Positions 8,399 through 16,190 of a DNA stretch of 64,000 bases are shown piece by piece (position 1 is the stretch's first letter; the number at the start of each line of letters is the position of its first letter). The stretch is from contig NZ_CP179868.1 of assembly GCF_051379705.1 (NCBI RefSeq), forward strand, positions 3,224,001 to 3,288,000, written 5' to 3'. Source of the stretch: Ekhidna sp051379705. Lineage in GTDB: Bacteria > Bacteroidota > Bacteroidia > Cytophagales > Cyclobacteriaceae. The translations under genes were made by a program, and so were the position numbers. A model generated the notes under the pieces. The model searched no databases. It was not told where the DNA came from and was given only the letters and a program-made list of their open reading frames with translations.

Positions 8399-8968
8399 AT
8401 GTTCAATTTTAAAGAAATTATTAGTGTTTCACTCATTCTTTTCTCTGTGATAGACATTTTAGGCAGTGTTCCTATCATTATTGATTTAAGAAAAAAGTTT
8501 GGACATATACAGTCTGAAAAGGCCACCATTGTATCAGGAGTGATCATGATTATATTCCTTTTCCTGGGGGAGAGCATACTCAAACTATTCGGAATTGATA
8601 TCAATTCATTTGCGATTGCAGGTGCAATCATCATGTTTCTGTTGGGAATGGAGATGATACTGGGGTTACAGTTTTTCAAGTCCGATCCGGAGGAATCAAA
8701 AAGTGCTTCCATTGTACCACTTGCATTTCCTTTGATTGCAGGAGCGGGTACTATGACGACATTAGTTTCTTTAAAAGCTGAATACTCTACAGCCAATATT
8801 CTTATTGGAGTGGTAGTCAACTTACTATTCGTATATATCGTTTTAAAAACCTGTGGATGGCTTGAGCGCAAAATCGGACAGGCTGGCTTTAATATCCTGA
8901 GGAAAGTATTTGGTATCGTTCTATTGGCTATTGCAATTAAAATCTTCAAAAATCATTTGCTGGCATGA
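8399..8968 (+). CDS. MarC family integral membrane protein
   Basis: A 189-residue protein of the MarC (UPF0056) family. About six transmembrane spans are visible: residues 5-25, 41-62, 68-90, 106-126 (PLAFPLIAGAGTMTTL, the family's most conserved segment), 134-150 and 165-185. The family was once linked to multiple antibiotic resistance, but its function is not established. The last bases overlap the start of rnhA in an ATGA, so the two genes are translated together. Confidence 0.9.
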   Translation: MFNFKEIISVSLILFSVIDILGSVPIIIDLRKKFGHIQSEKATIVSGVIMIIFLFLGESILKLFGIDINSFAIAGAIIMFLLGMEMILGLQFFKSDPEESKSASIVPLAFPLIAGAGTMTTLVSLKAEYSTANILIGVVVNLLFVYIVLKTCGWLERKIGQAGFNILRKVFGIVLLAIAIKIFKNHLLA

Positions 8969-9420
8969 TCACAATGTTTACTGATGGTGCTGCAAAAGGC
9001 AATCCCGGTCCGGGTGGATACGGTACGATATTGCGATACGGTGAGAAGGAAAAGGAATTATCTGATGGCTTTAGGATGACCACCAATAACCGAATGGAGT
9101 TATTAGCTGTTATTGCCGGATTGGAAGCAATAAAAAAGCCTGGTTGGAATGTGTTGGTGGTTTCGGATAGTAAGTATGTGGTGGATTCCGTAACCAAAGG
9201 CTGGCTAAAAGGCTGGGTGGTAAAGGATTTTAAAGGAAAAAAGAATCGCGACCTTTGGGAGCGCTACTTAGAAGCGGCCGCTCCACATGACGTAAAGTTC
9301 AAATGGGTGAAGGGACATGCAGGGCATCCGGAGAATGAACGGTGTGATCAACTGGCTGTAGAGGCCGCTGAACGAAAAAAATTGAAAGTAGATGCTGCTT
9401 TTGAGAAAGGAATCAACTGA
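8965..9420 (+). CDS. rnhA: Ribonuclease HI
   Basis: Endonuclease that degrades the RNA strand of RNA-DNA hybrids, removing R-loops and primers. At 151 residues it has the standard length. The metal-binding DEDD carboxylates are in place: D7 in FTDGAAKGNPGPGG, E45 in NNRMELLAV, D68 in VSDSKYVVD, and D in NERCDQLA near residue 128. The basic-protrusion region (GWLKGWVVKDFKGKKNRD) is also present. The start overlaps the MarC stop (ATGA). Confidence 0.96.
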   Translation: MITMFTDGAAKGNPGPGGYGTILRYGEKEKELSDGFRMTTNNRMELLAVIAGLEAIKKPGWNVLVVSDSKYVVDSVTKGWLKGWVVKDFKGKKNRDLWERYLEAAAPHDVKFKWVKGHAGHPENERCDQLAVEAAERKKLKVDAAFEKGIN

Positions 9421-9459
9421 TTTTATATTTTAGTAGTTAAATACATTAAAAGGACAGAA

Positions 9460-10089
9460 ATGAACTTCAATAAAGGCTTTTTTTACTTCCTATTTGCCGC
9501 CATCGTCATTGGATCTATGGTGACTTTCTTCAAGATTCAGCGAGATATGAAGTTGGAGAATCCCAACTTGACAGATTTGGCTACTGAGCCTGATCTACTT
9601 ATGAATACAGCAGACAGGACATTGCAAGATCATAAATCACTGACTGCTATTAAATTTCTGGAAGACGCTATTAAGATGATGAAGCTTCTCGAACAGGATG
9701 GCGACAGCATAAGTACAGAGGCGATTGAAATCGCTATACTAGACCTTGAAGTTGTGGAAAATCACATCAAAGCGGAAGATATTAACGACGATTTAATGTA
9801 TGAAGCTTTTGCTGATGCAATGAATTCTCTGGCCTTTGCTTCACTGAGAGTCTCTGAGCAATTTATCAGAGAAGGTAAAAAAGAAGAAGCCAGAGTTACG
9901 ATTAATCATGCGATGGATCACCTACAGAACTCAATCAGATTTGCCAGAGGCCAGCAAAAAGAAGATGAAATCAAGATTGCTAGTCACCTTCAACGATTAA
10001 TTGATGAGCACCTTGAGAATGATATCTCCGAAATTGACCTGGTAATGACTGAAATTGATTCAGTCGTTAAGGCTCACGTCATCAAATAA
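9460..10089 (+). CDS. Membrane-anchored helical protein of unknown function
   Basis: A 209-residue protein not recognised. One N-terminal hydrophobic span (about residues 7-25, FYFLFAAIVIGSMVTFF) is followed by a fully helical, acidic domain. No cleavage site is evident, so the span is probably a single membrane anchor. Helices such as TAIKFLEDAIKMMKLLEQDG and EEARVTINHAMDHLQNSIRFA resemble a helical bundle or TPR-like pairs. The gene starts 39 bases after rnhA and ends 3 bases from the convergent saccharopine dehydrogenase-like gene. Confidence 0.6.
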   Translation: MNFNKGFFYFLFAAIVIGSMVTFFKIQRDMKLENPNLTDLATEPDLLMNTADRTLQDHKSLTAIKFLEDAIKMMKLLEQDGDSISTEAIEIAILDLEVVENHIKAEDINDDLMYEAFADAMNSLAFASLRVSEQFIREGKKEEARVTINHAMDHLQNSIRFARGQQKEDEIKIASHLQRLIDEHLENDISEIDLVMTEIDSVVKAHVIK

Positions 10090-10092
10090 ACT

Positions 10093-11439
10093 TTAGTAAA
10101 AAGTAGGTTCTACCTCGCGTTCATTAAATACCAATCCAGTGTTTATCAATTCTGCTAGCACAGGTTCGTAGATTTGTTTCCTGATAGGTACATGCACGCC
10201 GCTTAATTTAATCTTCCCTTTAAGAATTAGTTTGGCGGCAATAGCTAGTGGAAGCCCAACCGTCTTGGACATTGCAGTGTTCACCTCATCATCGCCCAGT
10301 GCAACCATGCTAGATTCAATCTGACGCGGTTTTCCATCTTTTAGGAAGTTGAACTTATGCCACATCACAATCATGTCTTTATCTTCAGGATCAAGTGTCC
10401 ATTTCTTTTTGAGAATATGTTCCAAAATCTGAGCAGGAGTACCTTGGTTCAAGCCTACCAACTCATCATCAAACATACCTAGCCACTTTAATCTGAACAT
10501 GATGCCATTGTCCAAATCTAGATTCAGGTAATGAGCTAACTTGAGCTCGATCGAGTCATTTGGGTTATATGACAGGAATGAATTGATAAATTGACGATGC
10601 GTCATTTCAGATACATTCTCCATTTCATAGGTATCATCTGTAGCTCCTAGCTGCACAAAAACATCCCATGCAGCGCAATATCCTGGCTTTCTGAGTGTAC
10701 CACGATATAGTGTGCGAATTCCTCTTAGGTTATAAACATCTAGATATGCAAGGGAATCACGATTCGCATAGCCTTCAAAATAGCCATGATTAGGAATGAA
10801 TATGGTCTCAGTACGCCTAAATAGCTTCTGGTACGGAATGTACTTATAACGCCCTTCCTGAATGAACTTACAACTGCCCTGACCAGCCAACACCACATTT
10901 CTCGGGTTCCAAGTGAACTTGTATTTCCAAGGATTATCCCCAACAGATTCTTCAGCAACCAATCCACCGGTGAATGTCTCAAACCCGGTTAATTCACATC
11001 CGTCCTCACGAAGCTCATCCAGCACTTTCATAGCAGACATGTGATCGATTCCCGGATCGAGCCCCATCTCCATGATCATAAGCTTACCGGTATTTTCAAA
11101 CTGACCATTCAGCTCTTTAATTTCTTCTGTCAGGTAGGAGGCTGTGAGGAAATGTTTTTTTAGCTCGGCACATTTTCTGGCAACATGAATATGCAATGAT
11201 GCAGGAAGCATAGAAATGACCAAGTCATGATCACCGACAAGATTGGTTAAAAGTTCAGCATTGAAAACGTCGAAAGGAACAGCTTTAGCACATTCATGAC
11301 CGCCAATTTTAGATTCGGCAAGTGTTAAATCCTTCTCGGCGATTGTGATATTCCAATCTTCTTCTTCCGCATGGTTAAGTAGATAATTTATAAGTGCGGT
11401 CGATGATTTCCCCGCCCCGATAATCAGGATGTTTTGCAT
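10093..11439 (-). CDS. Saccharopine dehydrogenase family protein (C-terminal reductase type)
   Basis: A 448-residue NAD(P)-dependent oxidoreductase of the saccharopine reductase type. The Rossmann fingerprint is at the very N-terminus (ILIIGAGKSSTALINYL). The lineage-typical segments are MEMGLDPGIDHMSAMKV (about residues 124-140) and GFETFTGGLVAEES, as in fungal LYS9-type saccharopine dehydrogenases. In Bacteroidota such proteins are annotated as saccharopine dehydrogenases and could take part in lysine metabolism, but carboxynorspermidine-like roles have been found for relatives. An SDR gene lies 41 bases upstream on the same strand, so a shared transcript is possible. Confidence 0.85.
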   Translation of the reverse strand: MQNILIIGAGKSSTALINYLLNHAEEEDWNITIAEKDLTLAESKIGGHECAKAVPFDVFNAELLTNLVGDHDLVISMLPASLHIHVARKCAELKKHFLTASYLTEEIKELNGQFENTGKLMIMEMGLDPGIDHMSAMKVLDELREDGCELTGFETFTGGLVAEESVGDNPWKYKFTWNPRNVVLAGQGSCKFIQEGRYKYIPYQKLFRRTETIFIPNHGYFEGYANRDSLAYLDVYNLRGIRTLYRGTLRKPGYCAAWDVFVQLGATDDTYEMENVSEMTHRQFINSFLSYNPNDSIELKLAHYLNLDLDNGIMFRLKWLGMFDDELVGLNQGTPAQILEHILKKKWTLDPEDKDMIVMWHKFNFLKDGKPRQIESSMVALGDDEVNTAMSKTVGLPLAIAAKLILKGKIKLSGVHVPIRKQIYEPVLAELINTGLVFNEREVEPTFY

Positions 11440-11480
11440 GCGGCAAATATGTGTTTATCGTAATACTTACGAAAAGACTA

Positions 11481-12230
11481 TTAGCTTTTTTTATTCACAA
11501 TTGTACTGCTTGCCTGATCTGTAGGTAAGATTAGCAAGTCACCGATAGTCACATGAGGAGGACGATTGAGCACGAATTCAATGGTTTCTGCAACATCAAT
11601 AGCTTTTAATGGAGTGTAATTTTCGTACACTTTGCTTGCTTTGGCTGAATCACCTTTGAATCTCACCTCACTAAATTCTGTCTCTACCAACCCTGGATCG
11701 ATGGATGAAACCTTGATGCAATGTTCATTAAGATCCATCCGCATGCCTTTCGTAAGGGCATCTACCGCGTGCTTGGACGCACAATACACATTTCCTCGCG
11801 TGTAAACTTCTAAGCCTGCAATCGAACTGATATTGATGATGTGCCCCTTCTTTCGTTCTACCATACCTGGAATGACAGCTTTGCTCATATAAAGCAAGCC
11901 TTTCACGTTAATATCCATCATGGCATCCCAGTCGTCTGTGTTTCCATCTTGAATGAGATCAAGTCCATGTGCATTACCCGCATTGTTGATCAATGCATCT
12001 ATTACCTGCCATTCTTTTGGGAGTGATTCAAATGCTTCAAAAACGGCTTTTTTGTCTTTTACATCGAAAGACAAGATTTGACACTCGCTTTCAAGTTCTT
12101 TCTTGAGCTTTTCCAGGCGCTCAATTCTGCGTCCGCAGATGATTAATCGATAGTTTTTGGATAACAATCGTGCCGCTGCTTCTCCAATACCGCTGGTTGC
12201 TCCCGTGATTAATGCAATTGGTTGACTCAT
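11481..12230 (-). CDS. SDR family NAD(P)-dependent oxidoreductase (YdfG-like)
   Basis: A classical short-chain dehydrogenase of 249 residues. It has the glycine motif TGATSGIGEAA (about residues 9-18), NNAGNA (about 87-92), catalytic Ser in INISSIAGL (about 137) and YCASK (about 153-157). The arginines in CGRRIERL after beta-2 suggest NADP preference. The pattern matches serine/3-hydroxy acid dehydrogenases related to E. coli YdfG, though the substrate cannot be told from sequence. It lies 4 bases after the porT stop on the same strand. Confidence 0.9.
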   Translation of the reverse strand: MSQPIALITGATSGIGEAAARLLSKNYRLIICGRRIERLEKLKKELESECQILSFDVKDKKAVFEAFESLPKEWQVIDALINNAGNAHGLDLIQDGNTDDWDAMMDINVKGLLYMSKAVIPGMVERKKGHIINISSIAGLEVYTRGNVYCASKHAVDALTKGMRMDLNEHCIKVSSIDPGLVETEFSEVRFKGDSAKASKVYENYTPLKAIDVAETIEFVLNRPPHVTIGDLLILPTDQASSTIVNKKS

Positions 12231-12234
12231 ATCT

Positions 12235-13077
12235 CTAGCCGTTTCCTTTACCTTTTCCTCCTTTTAATCTCTTCTTTTGACGGGATTCTATCTTACCGCT
12301 GCCCTTGGTTTTTCCACCAAGTTTTCGTTTAGAACTTGGTCCTCCTTCGAAAGTGACAAAGATTCCAAGATTCTGCGTGGTGAGTTTATTGAGACCGATA
12401 CTGAAATCATTCGGATCGTCTGATAGCATATTTCTCAGACCATAGGAATACCTGATTTCTGGTGAAAATTTAAAAAAGGGATAAAAAATATCGAGTCCTA
12501 CACCTACATCAATGGCGAGGTTCCAGTTTTTCAATTCCAGCTTTTGAGATACATCTTGTTCATCGCCTTTACCGGAAGCCTCAAGTGATGGATTAACTCC
12601 AAAGATCATGTACATAGCTATATTGCCTCTACGTGCTGATTTGTATTTGAGTAGGAGAGGTAACTCTACCATGGTCGCATCCTTTAGTTCGCGCTGCGTG
12701 ATTCCATTGGTGAACCGGTAGCTAAGGTCGTTTTCATAAAATCCTACAGTTGGAAGTAGCCTGAAATCCAGGTATTGAGAAACCTTCATGTTGATGACAA
12801 ATCCGAGTTTGAAGCCACCAAGATTTCCTGGCACTATGGAATGAACAGTGTCCATAGCAGGAGAAGTGAAGTAATCGGAATATCTAATGACGTACTTGGA
12901 AGAGTGAACACCAATCAAGAATCCGTAATGAATCCACTGATCTTCGTAGTTAAGCAAATTATCAGAAGGATTATTCTGCGCAACCGATGATTGCGCCAAA
13001 CCGAAAATCAACAGGCAGGAAAGCGCTATTTTTCTCCCACGTAGATAGAGCTGATTCCTAGAGTTAATGGTTTGCAT
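12235..13077 (-). CDS. porT: PorT-type outer-membrane protein of the type IX secretion system
   Basis: A 280-residue protein with a signal peptide (hydrophobic core SCLLIFGLAQSS, cleavage near VAQN at about residue 34) and an eight-strand beta-barrel-like pattern of alternating hydrophobics. Its segments (IHYGFLIGVHSSKYVIRYS, GGFKLGFVINMKVSQYLDFR, FSPEIRYSYGLRNML) match PorT/SprT proteins. PorT is needed for type IX secretion and gliding in Bacteroidota. Position directly after ubiE is common for this family. The 30-residue C-terminal tail is rich in Lys and Gly. The start codon lies 52 bases inside ubiE, an unusually long overlap. Confidence 0.85.
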   Translation of the reverse strand: MQTINSRNQLYLRGRKIALSCLLIFGLAQSSVAQNNPSDNLLNYEDQWIHYGFLIGVHSSKYVIRYSDYFTSPAMDTVHSIVPGNLGGFKLGFVINMKVSQYLDFRLLPTVGFYENDLSYRFTNGITQRELKDATMVELPLLLKYKSARRGNIAMYMIFGVNPSLEASGKGDEQDVSQKLELKNWNLAIDVGVGLDIFYPFFKFSPEIRYSYGLRNMLSDDPNDFSIGLNKLTTQNLGIFVTFEGGPSSKRKLGGKTKGSGKIESRQKKRLKGGKGKGNG

Positions 13078-13748
13078 TTAGTGTTTTTATATCCAGTTTT
13101 TTCCAGAATCCGGAGAAAGTCATCTCCAAAAGGAAATTCATTAACTGATTCTGGTAAGTATGTATAGGCAGCGTTGTCTTTGGAAACTACCTTTCCAATC
13201 TTCGGTAATATCCAACGAAAATAAAAATTATATAATTGTTTGAACGGAAATATCGTAGGTTTTGAAAATTCAAGAATAATAGCTCGTCCTCCGGGCCGCA
13301 AAACACGGTTCATTTCAGAAAGTCCTTTTTCTAGATTTTCAAAGTTCCTAACACCAAATGCAACGATCACAGCATCGAACTTATTATCATCAAAATGAAG
13401 GTTTTCAGAGTCTCCAGACTGCATGTCAATAATATCTGAGTAACCTCTTTTCTTCATTTTCTCCTTCCCTACATTTAGCATTCCTTCAGAAATATCGACA
13501 CCGATTACTTTTTCAGGATTGAGCTTCAAGGACTCAATGGCGAAATCACCCGTTCCGGTAGCAATGTCAAGAATCTGTTTTGGTTGAAGGTCTGAAAGCA
13601 TTTTTATGGCTTTCTTTCTCCATCTTATGTCGATTCCAAGACTTAAGAAGTGGTTCAGGAAGTCGTACTTGCTGGAAATGCTATCGAACATTTCAGCTAC
13701 CTGCTTCTTCTTCGCATCCGAGTTATCTTTGTAAGGTAGTACCGTCAT
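13026..13748 (-). CDS. ubiE: Demethylmenaquinone methyltransferase (UbiE/MenG)
   Basis: SAM-dependent C-methyltransferase that makes menaquinone from demethylmenaquinone, the respiratory quinone of most Bacteroidota. It has 240 residues, the normal length. SAM motif I is ILDIATGTGDFAIE (about residues 59-72). The family signatures FDSISSKYDFLNHFLS near the N-terminus and RVLRPGGRAIILEFSKP (about 145-161) are both clear. It is read from the same strand as porT and overlaps it by 52 bases. The engB gene is divergent, about 60 bases away. Confidence 0.96.
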   Translation of the reverse strand: MTVLPYKDNSDAKKKQVAEMFDSISSKYDFLNHFLSLGIDIRWRKKAIKMLSDLQPKQILDIATGTGDFAIESLKLNPEKVIGVDISEGMLNVGKEKMKKRGYSDIIDMQSGDSENLHFDDNKFDAVIVAFGVRNFENLEKGLSEMNRVLRPGGRAIILEFSKPTIFPFKQLYNFYFRWILPKIGKVVSKDNAAYTYLPESVNEFPFGDDFLRILEKTGYKNTKCKPLTLGISSIYVGEK

Positions 13749-13810
13749 AATTGCCGCAATATTAGTGGATTAAACCCGTGTTCGGTCGAAATGTTATTAG
13801 TTTCTTCTCC

Positions 13811-14413
13811 ATGCAGTTAAAATCAGCAGAATTTGTAAAAAGTAGCCCTAATGTGGCTGATTGCCCTGAGCCAAGGATTCCAGAATATGCCTTTATAGGC
13901 AGGTCTAACGTTGGAAAGTCGAGCTTGATCAATCTCATGACGAATCGAAAGAAGCTCGCTAAGACTTCATCTACACCCGGAAAAACACAATTGATTAACC
14001 ATTTTCTTATCAATCAAGGCTGGTATTTGGTTGATTTGCCTGGTTATGGATGGGCACAAACCAGTAAAGTGAACAAAGCAGCATGGAAGAAAATGATAAA
14101 CTCCTATTTAGAGGAAAGACAAAATCTTGCATGTGTGTTTGTGCTTGTTGATTGCCGACATGATCCGCAAAAGATAGATCTTGAGTTTATGGAGTGGTTG
14201 GGAGAAAACGCAATCCCGTTTAGTATTGTCTTTACGAAAGCTGATAAACTTGGGAAAACGCAGATTCAATCAAATGTGGCTAATTATAAGAAAGAAATGC
14301 GCAAAACTTGGGAAGAGCTTCCCCCTACCTTTGTGACCTCTTCGGCTGAAAAGACAGGAGGTGAAGAAATCTTAGATTTTATTGATCGAATCAATGCAGA
14401 GATAACAGGATAG
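13811..14413 (+). CDS. engB: Ribosome biogenesis GTP-binding protein (EngB/YihA)
   Basis: Essential TRAFAC-class GTPase involved in 50S subunit assembly. With the ATG at 13811 it is 200 residues, starting MQLKSAEFVKSSPN as in the family. The GTP-binding motifs are G1 GRSNVGKSSL, G2 SSTPGKTQ, G3 DLPGYGWA and G4 FTKADKLG. A GTG at 13778 would add 11 residues not seen in the family and was not chosen. The neighbouring DUF5606 gene on the same strand has its own promoter box just after the engB stop. Confidence 0.96.
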   Translation: MQLKSAEFVKSSPNVADCPEPRIPEYAFIGRSNVGKSSLINLMTNRKKLAKTSSTPGKTQLINHFLINQGWYLVDLPGYGWAQTSKVNKAAWKKMINSYLEERQNLACVFVLVDCRHDPQKIDLEFMEWLGENAIPFSIVFTKADKLGKTQIQSNVANYKKEMRKTWEELPPTFVTSSAEKTGGEEILDFIDRINAEITG

Positions 14414-14415
14414 GA

Positions 14416-14423
14416 TATTTTTG
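14416..14423 (+). promoter_or_regulatory. Probable -7 promoter element (TATTTTTG) for the DUF5606 gene
   Basis: Exact TAnnTTTG match just after the engB stop and 21 bases before the ATG at 14445. The TTG at 14421 within the box could be mistaken for a start codon. Confidence 0.5.
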
Positions 14424-14444
14424 CCAACTGAAAAAAAACAACAT

Positions 14445-14921
14445 ATGGATTTTAGTGATATCGCATCTGTCTCTGGAAAAGGGAACTTGTTCAAAATTGT
14501 TCAGCCTACACGTACCGGCGTAGTACTTGAAAGCATGGATGAGCACAAGAAGAAAATGGTAGCCACCATGCATAACAAAGTAAGTATTCTTTCGGAGATT
14601 TCTATTTACACTACCGATTCAGAAGGGGCGGTTCCGTTGGAAGATGTGATGAAAAAAATCCATCAGGAATTTGATGGTGATACGGATTTAGATAAGAACA
14701 GCAGTCCGGAGGAACTAAAGTCATTTCTAAAATTTATACTTCCTGAGTATGATGAATCTCGAGTTTACGTATCCGATATCAAGAAGGTGGTGAGCTGGTA
14801 TGATCAAATAGTGAAGCAGGCACCTGAAGCCTTAGCTGAGAAGAAGGAAGAAAAGAAAGCAGAGAAGAAAAAAGCTGCTAAAAAACCTGCTGCTAAAAAG
14901 AAGGAGTCAAAGAGTGAGTGA
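14445..14921 (+). CDS. DUF5606 domain protein with Lys/Ala-rich tail
   Basis: A 158-residue protein of the DUF5606 family, found mostly in Bacteroidota and of unknown function. The start MDFSDIASVSGKGNLF fits the family, so the ATG at 14445 is chosen over an upstream TTG at 14421. The conserved N-terminal domain (to about residue 60) looks like a small beta barrel (GKGNLFKIVQPTRTGVVLESMD). The tail, about residues 130-158, is a repeat of Lys, Ala and Glu (AEKKEEKKAEKKKAAKK), like histone H1-type tails, which suggests nucleic-acid contact (inference). Its end overlaps the thioesterase gene by 8 bases. Confidence 0.8.
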   Translation: MDFSDIASVSGKGNLFKIVQPTRTGVVLESMDEHKKKMVATMHNKVSILSEISIYTTDSEGAVPLEDVMKKIHQEFDGDTDLDKNSSPEELKSFLKFILPEYDESRVYVSDIKKVVSWYDQIVKQAPEALAEKKEEKKAEKKKAAKKPAAKKKESKSE

Positions 14922-15366
14922 AATTAAGTTCAAATTTCGTGTAAGATGGGCTGATTTGGATCCCAATGGGCACATGAGGCACACGGCCTACAACGATTAT
15001 TGTGCGCAAGCTAGATTGATGTATTTCGAGGAGATCAGTATGCCGTTTCACAAGTTGCTTCAAATGAATATAGGACCAATTCTTTTCAGAGAGGACACTC
15101 GTTTCTTTAAAGAAATACGAATGAACGAGGTATTTGAGGTCGGATTTACCATATCAAAACTTCGAAAAGATGGATCAAAGTGGTCTTTTAGGCATAATAT
15201 CTACACAAAAGATGGTGACTTATCTGCCAAAGTAGACGTGGACGGTGCATGGCTTGACACAGCTAAACGTCGAACAACAATTCCACCCAAAGAATTGAGT
15301 GATATCCTTGTTGATTCCATTAAGTCGGGAGACTTTGAGTGGATTCCTGACAAGGTTAAGGCTTAA
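14914..15366 (+). CDS. Acyl-CoA thioesterase, hotdog fold (4HBT family)
   Basis: A 150-residue hotdog-fold protein with the catalytic Asp in RWADLDPNGHM (about residues 11-21), as in 4-hydroxybenzoyl-CoA thioesterase and YbgC relatives. The next helix (YNDYCAQARLMYFEE) is also typical. It probably hydrolyses an acyl-CoA in the cytoplasm. The start is GTG, lying inside the last codons of the DUF5606 gene (8-base overlap), so translation is probably coupled. Its end overlaps the convergent NTF2-like gene by 11 bases. Confidence 0.88.
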   Translation: MSEIKFKFRVRWADLDPNGHMRHTAYNDYCAQARLMYFEEISMPFHKLLQMNIGPILFREDTRFFKEIRMNEVFEVGFTISKLRKDGSKWSFRHNIYTKDGDLSAKVDVDGAWLDTAKRRTTIPPKELSDILVDSIKSGDFEWIPDKVKA

Positions 15367-15826
15367 TATCATCAGGAATCTCACAATCCGATCTTCTTCT
15401 TGTATCAACCAGATGAAAGATTTTCCACGATCCATCCTGATTGATCAGATGAAAGGCGTCAACGCCACAATGTGAAAACTGATCGTCAACGTAAAAAGCA
15501 TAATCGACCCAGACGGAAGCAAGATTCCCATCTATTTCTACTTTCTCGTTCCAGATAGGTTCATTCCACACTTGTTCCTTAGGTTGACCTACCGCATCAA
15601 TGAATCGCTGAAAATCTCCAACAGACAGGATCGATTCACCTTCTTGATTTACATAAGCAGTAAATGTGTTGGGGTTTTCAACAAAGCTTTGCTTAAGCAT
15701 GGTGCTGTCGCTAGTCCGCATTGCTTCGAATACTTGATTGATGACGTTCATTATTTTAGTCTCCTCACTTTGGGCAAATCCATTGAGTGAAAAGGCCATT
15801 AGACAAAGAATGAATATTTTTTTCAT
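15356..15826 (-). CDS. Exported NTF2/SnoaL-like protein
   Basis: A 156-residue protein with a signal peptide (residues 1-18, ending GFAQ) and an NTF2-like fold. The signature layout is a first helix (NVINQVFEAMRTSDSTML), a short strand with VENPNTF, and a final beta sheet (VEIDGNLASVWVDYAFYVDDQFSHCG). Related proteins are annotated as 'nuclear transport factor 2 family'. No catalytic residues can be assigned. Two Cys (in SHCGVD and SDCEIPD) may pair in the periplasm. It overlaps the thioesterase gene tail-to-tail. Confidence 0.75.
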   Translation of the reverse strand: MKKIFILCLMAFSLNGFAQSEETKIMNVINQVFEAMRTSDSTMLKQSFVENPNTFTAYVNQEGESILSVGDFQRFIDAVGQPKEQVWNEPIWNEKVEIDGNLASVWVDYAFYVDDQFSHCGVDAFHLINQDGSWKIFHLVDTRRRSDCEIPDDIKP

Positions 15827-15872
15827 AATCCTATTTTTGAGTGATTTGTAGATAGAAATCGGTGTTTTTGAT

Positions 15873-16190
15873 ATGGATGAAGTTACACTAGCTAAACAGA
15901 GTTATCAACTCGTTCGAAAGGATTTCGGATTGGAGGTTGAAATGGAATTTGAGAAAGGAGAAAATGACTTTGATCGGTTGGAGGAATGGCTCACAAAGCA
16001 GGTCAATTACCTTCTTGATCATGATTTAAACAGACTTTTGAACGCACTTTACCGCATCGATATACCGGAAGATCGTACCAAAGAATTGCTTCAAGGTTCC
16101 AAACAAGGTGAAATAGCTAGAAATTTAGCGTTGGCAATTATTGAACGTGAAAAGCAGAAAGTGATTACACGGCAGAAGTACCAGCCTTAA
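15873..16190 (+). CDS. Small protein of unknown function
   Basis: A 105-residue protein, not recognised. It is predicted wholly helical and acidic, with no signal peptide or membrane span. The segments ENDFDRLEEWLTKQVNYLL and LLNALYRIDIPEDRTKELL look like packed amphipathic helices. It starts 46 bases from the divergent NTF2-like gene and overlaps the convergent fbp gene by 26 bases. Length, normal codon use and position between genes support a real gene. Confidence 0.6.
   Translation: MDEVTLAKQSYQLVRKDFGLEVEMEFEKGENDFDRLEEWLTKQVNYLLDHDLNRLLNALYRIDIPEDRTKELLQGSKQGEIARNLALAIIEREKQKVITRQKYQP

Noticed and set aside
8380..8949. Long minus-strand ORF (189 codons) opposite the MarC gene
   Set aside because: It mirrors the real gene, its composition is rich in Ser/Ile/Pro as expected for antisense of a membrane protein, and no family was recognised.
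13778..13810. GTG start for engB
   Set aside because: The family begins at MQLKSAEF; the extra 11 residues are not conserved.
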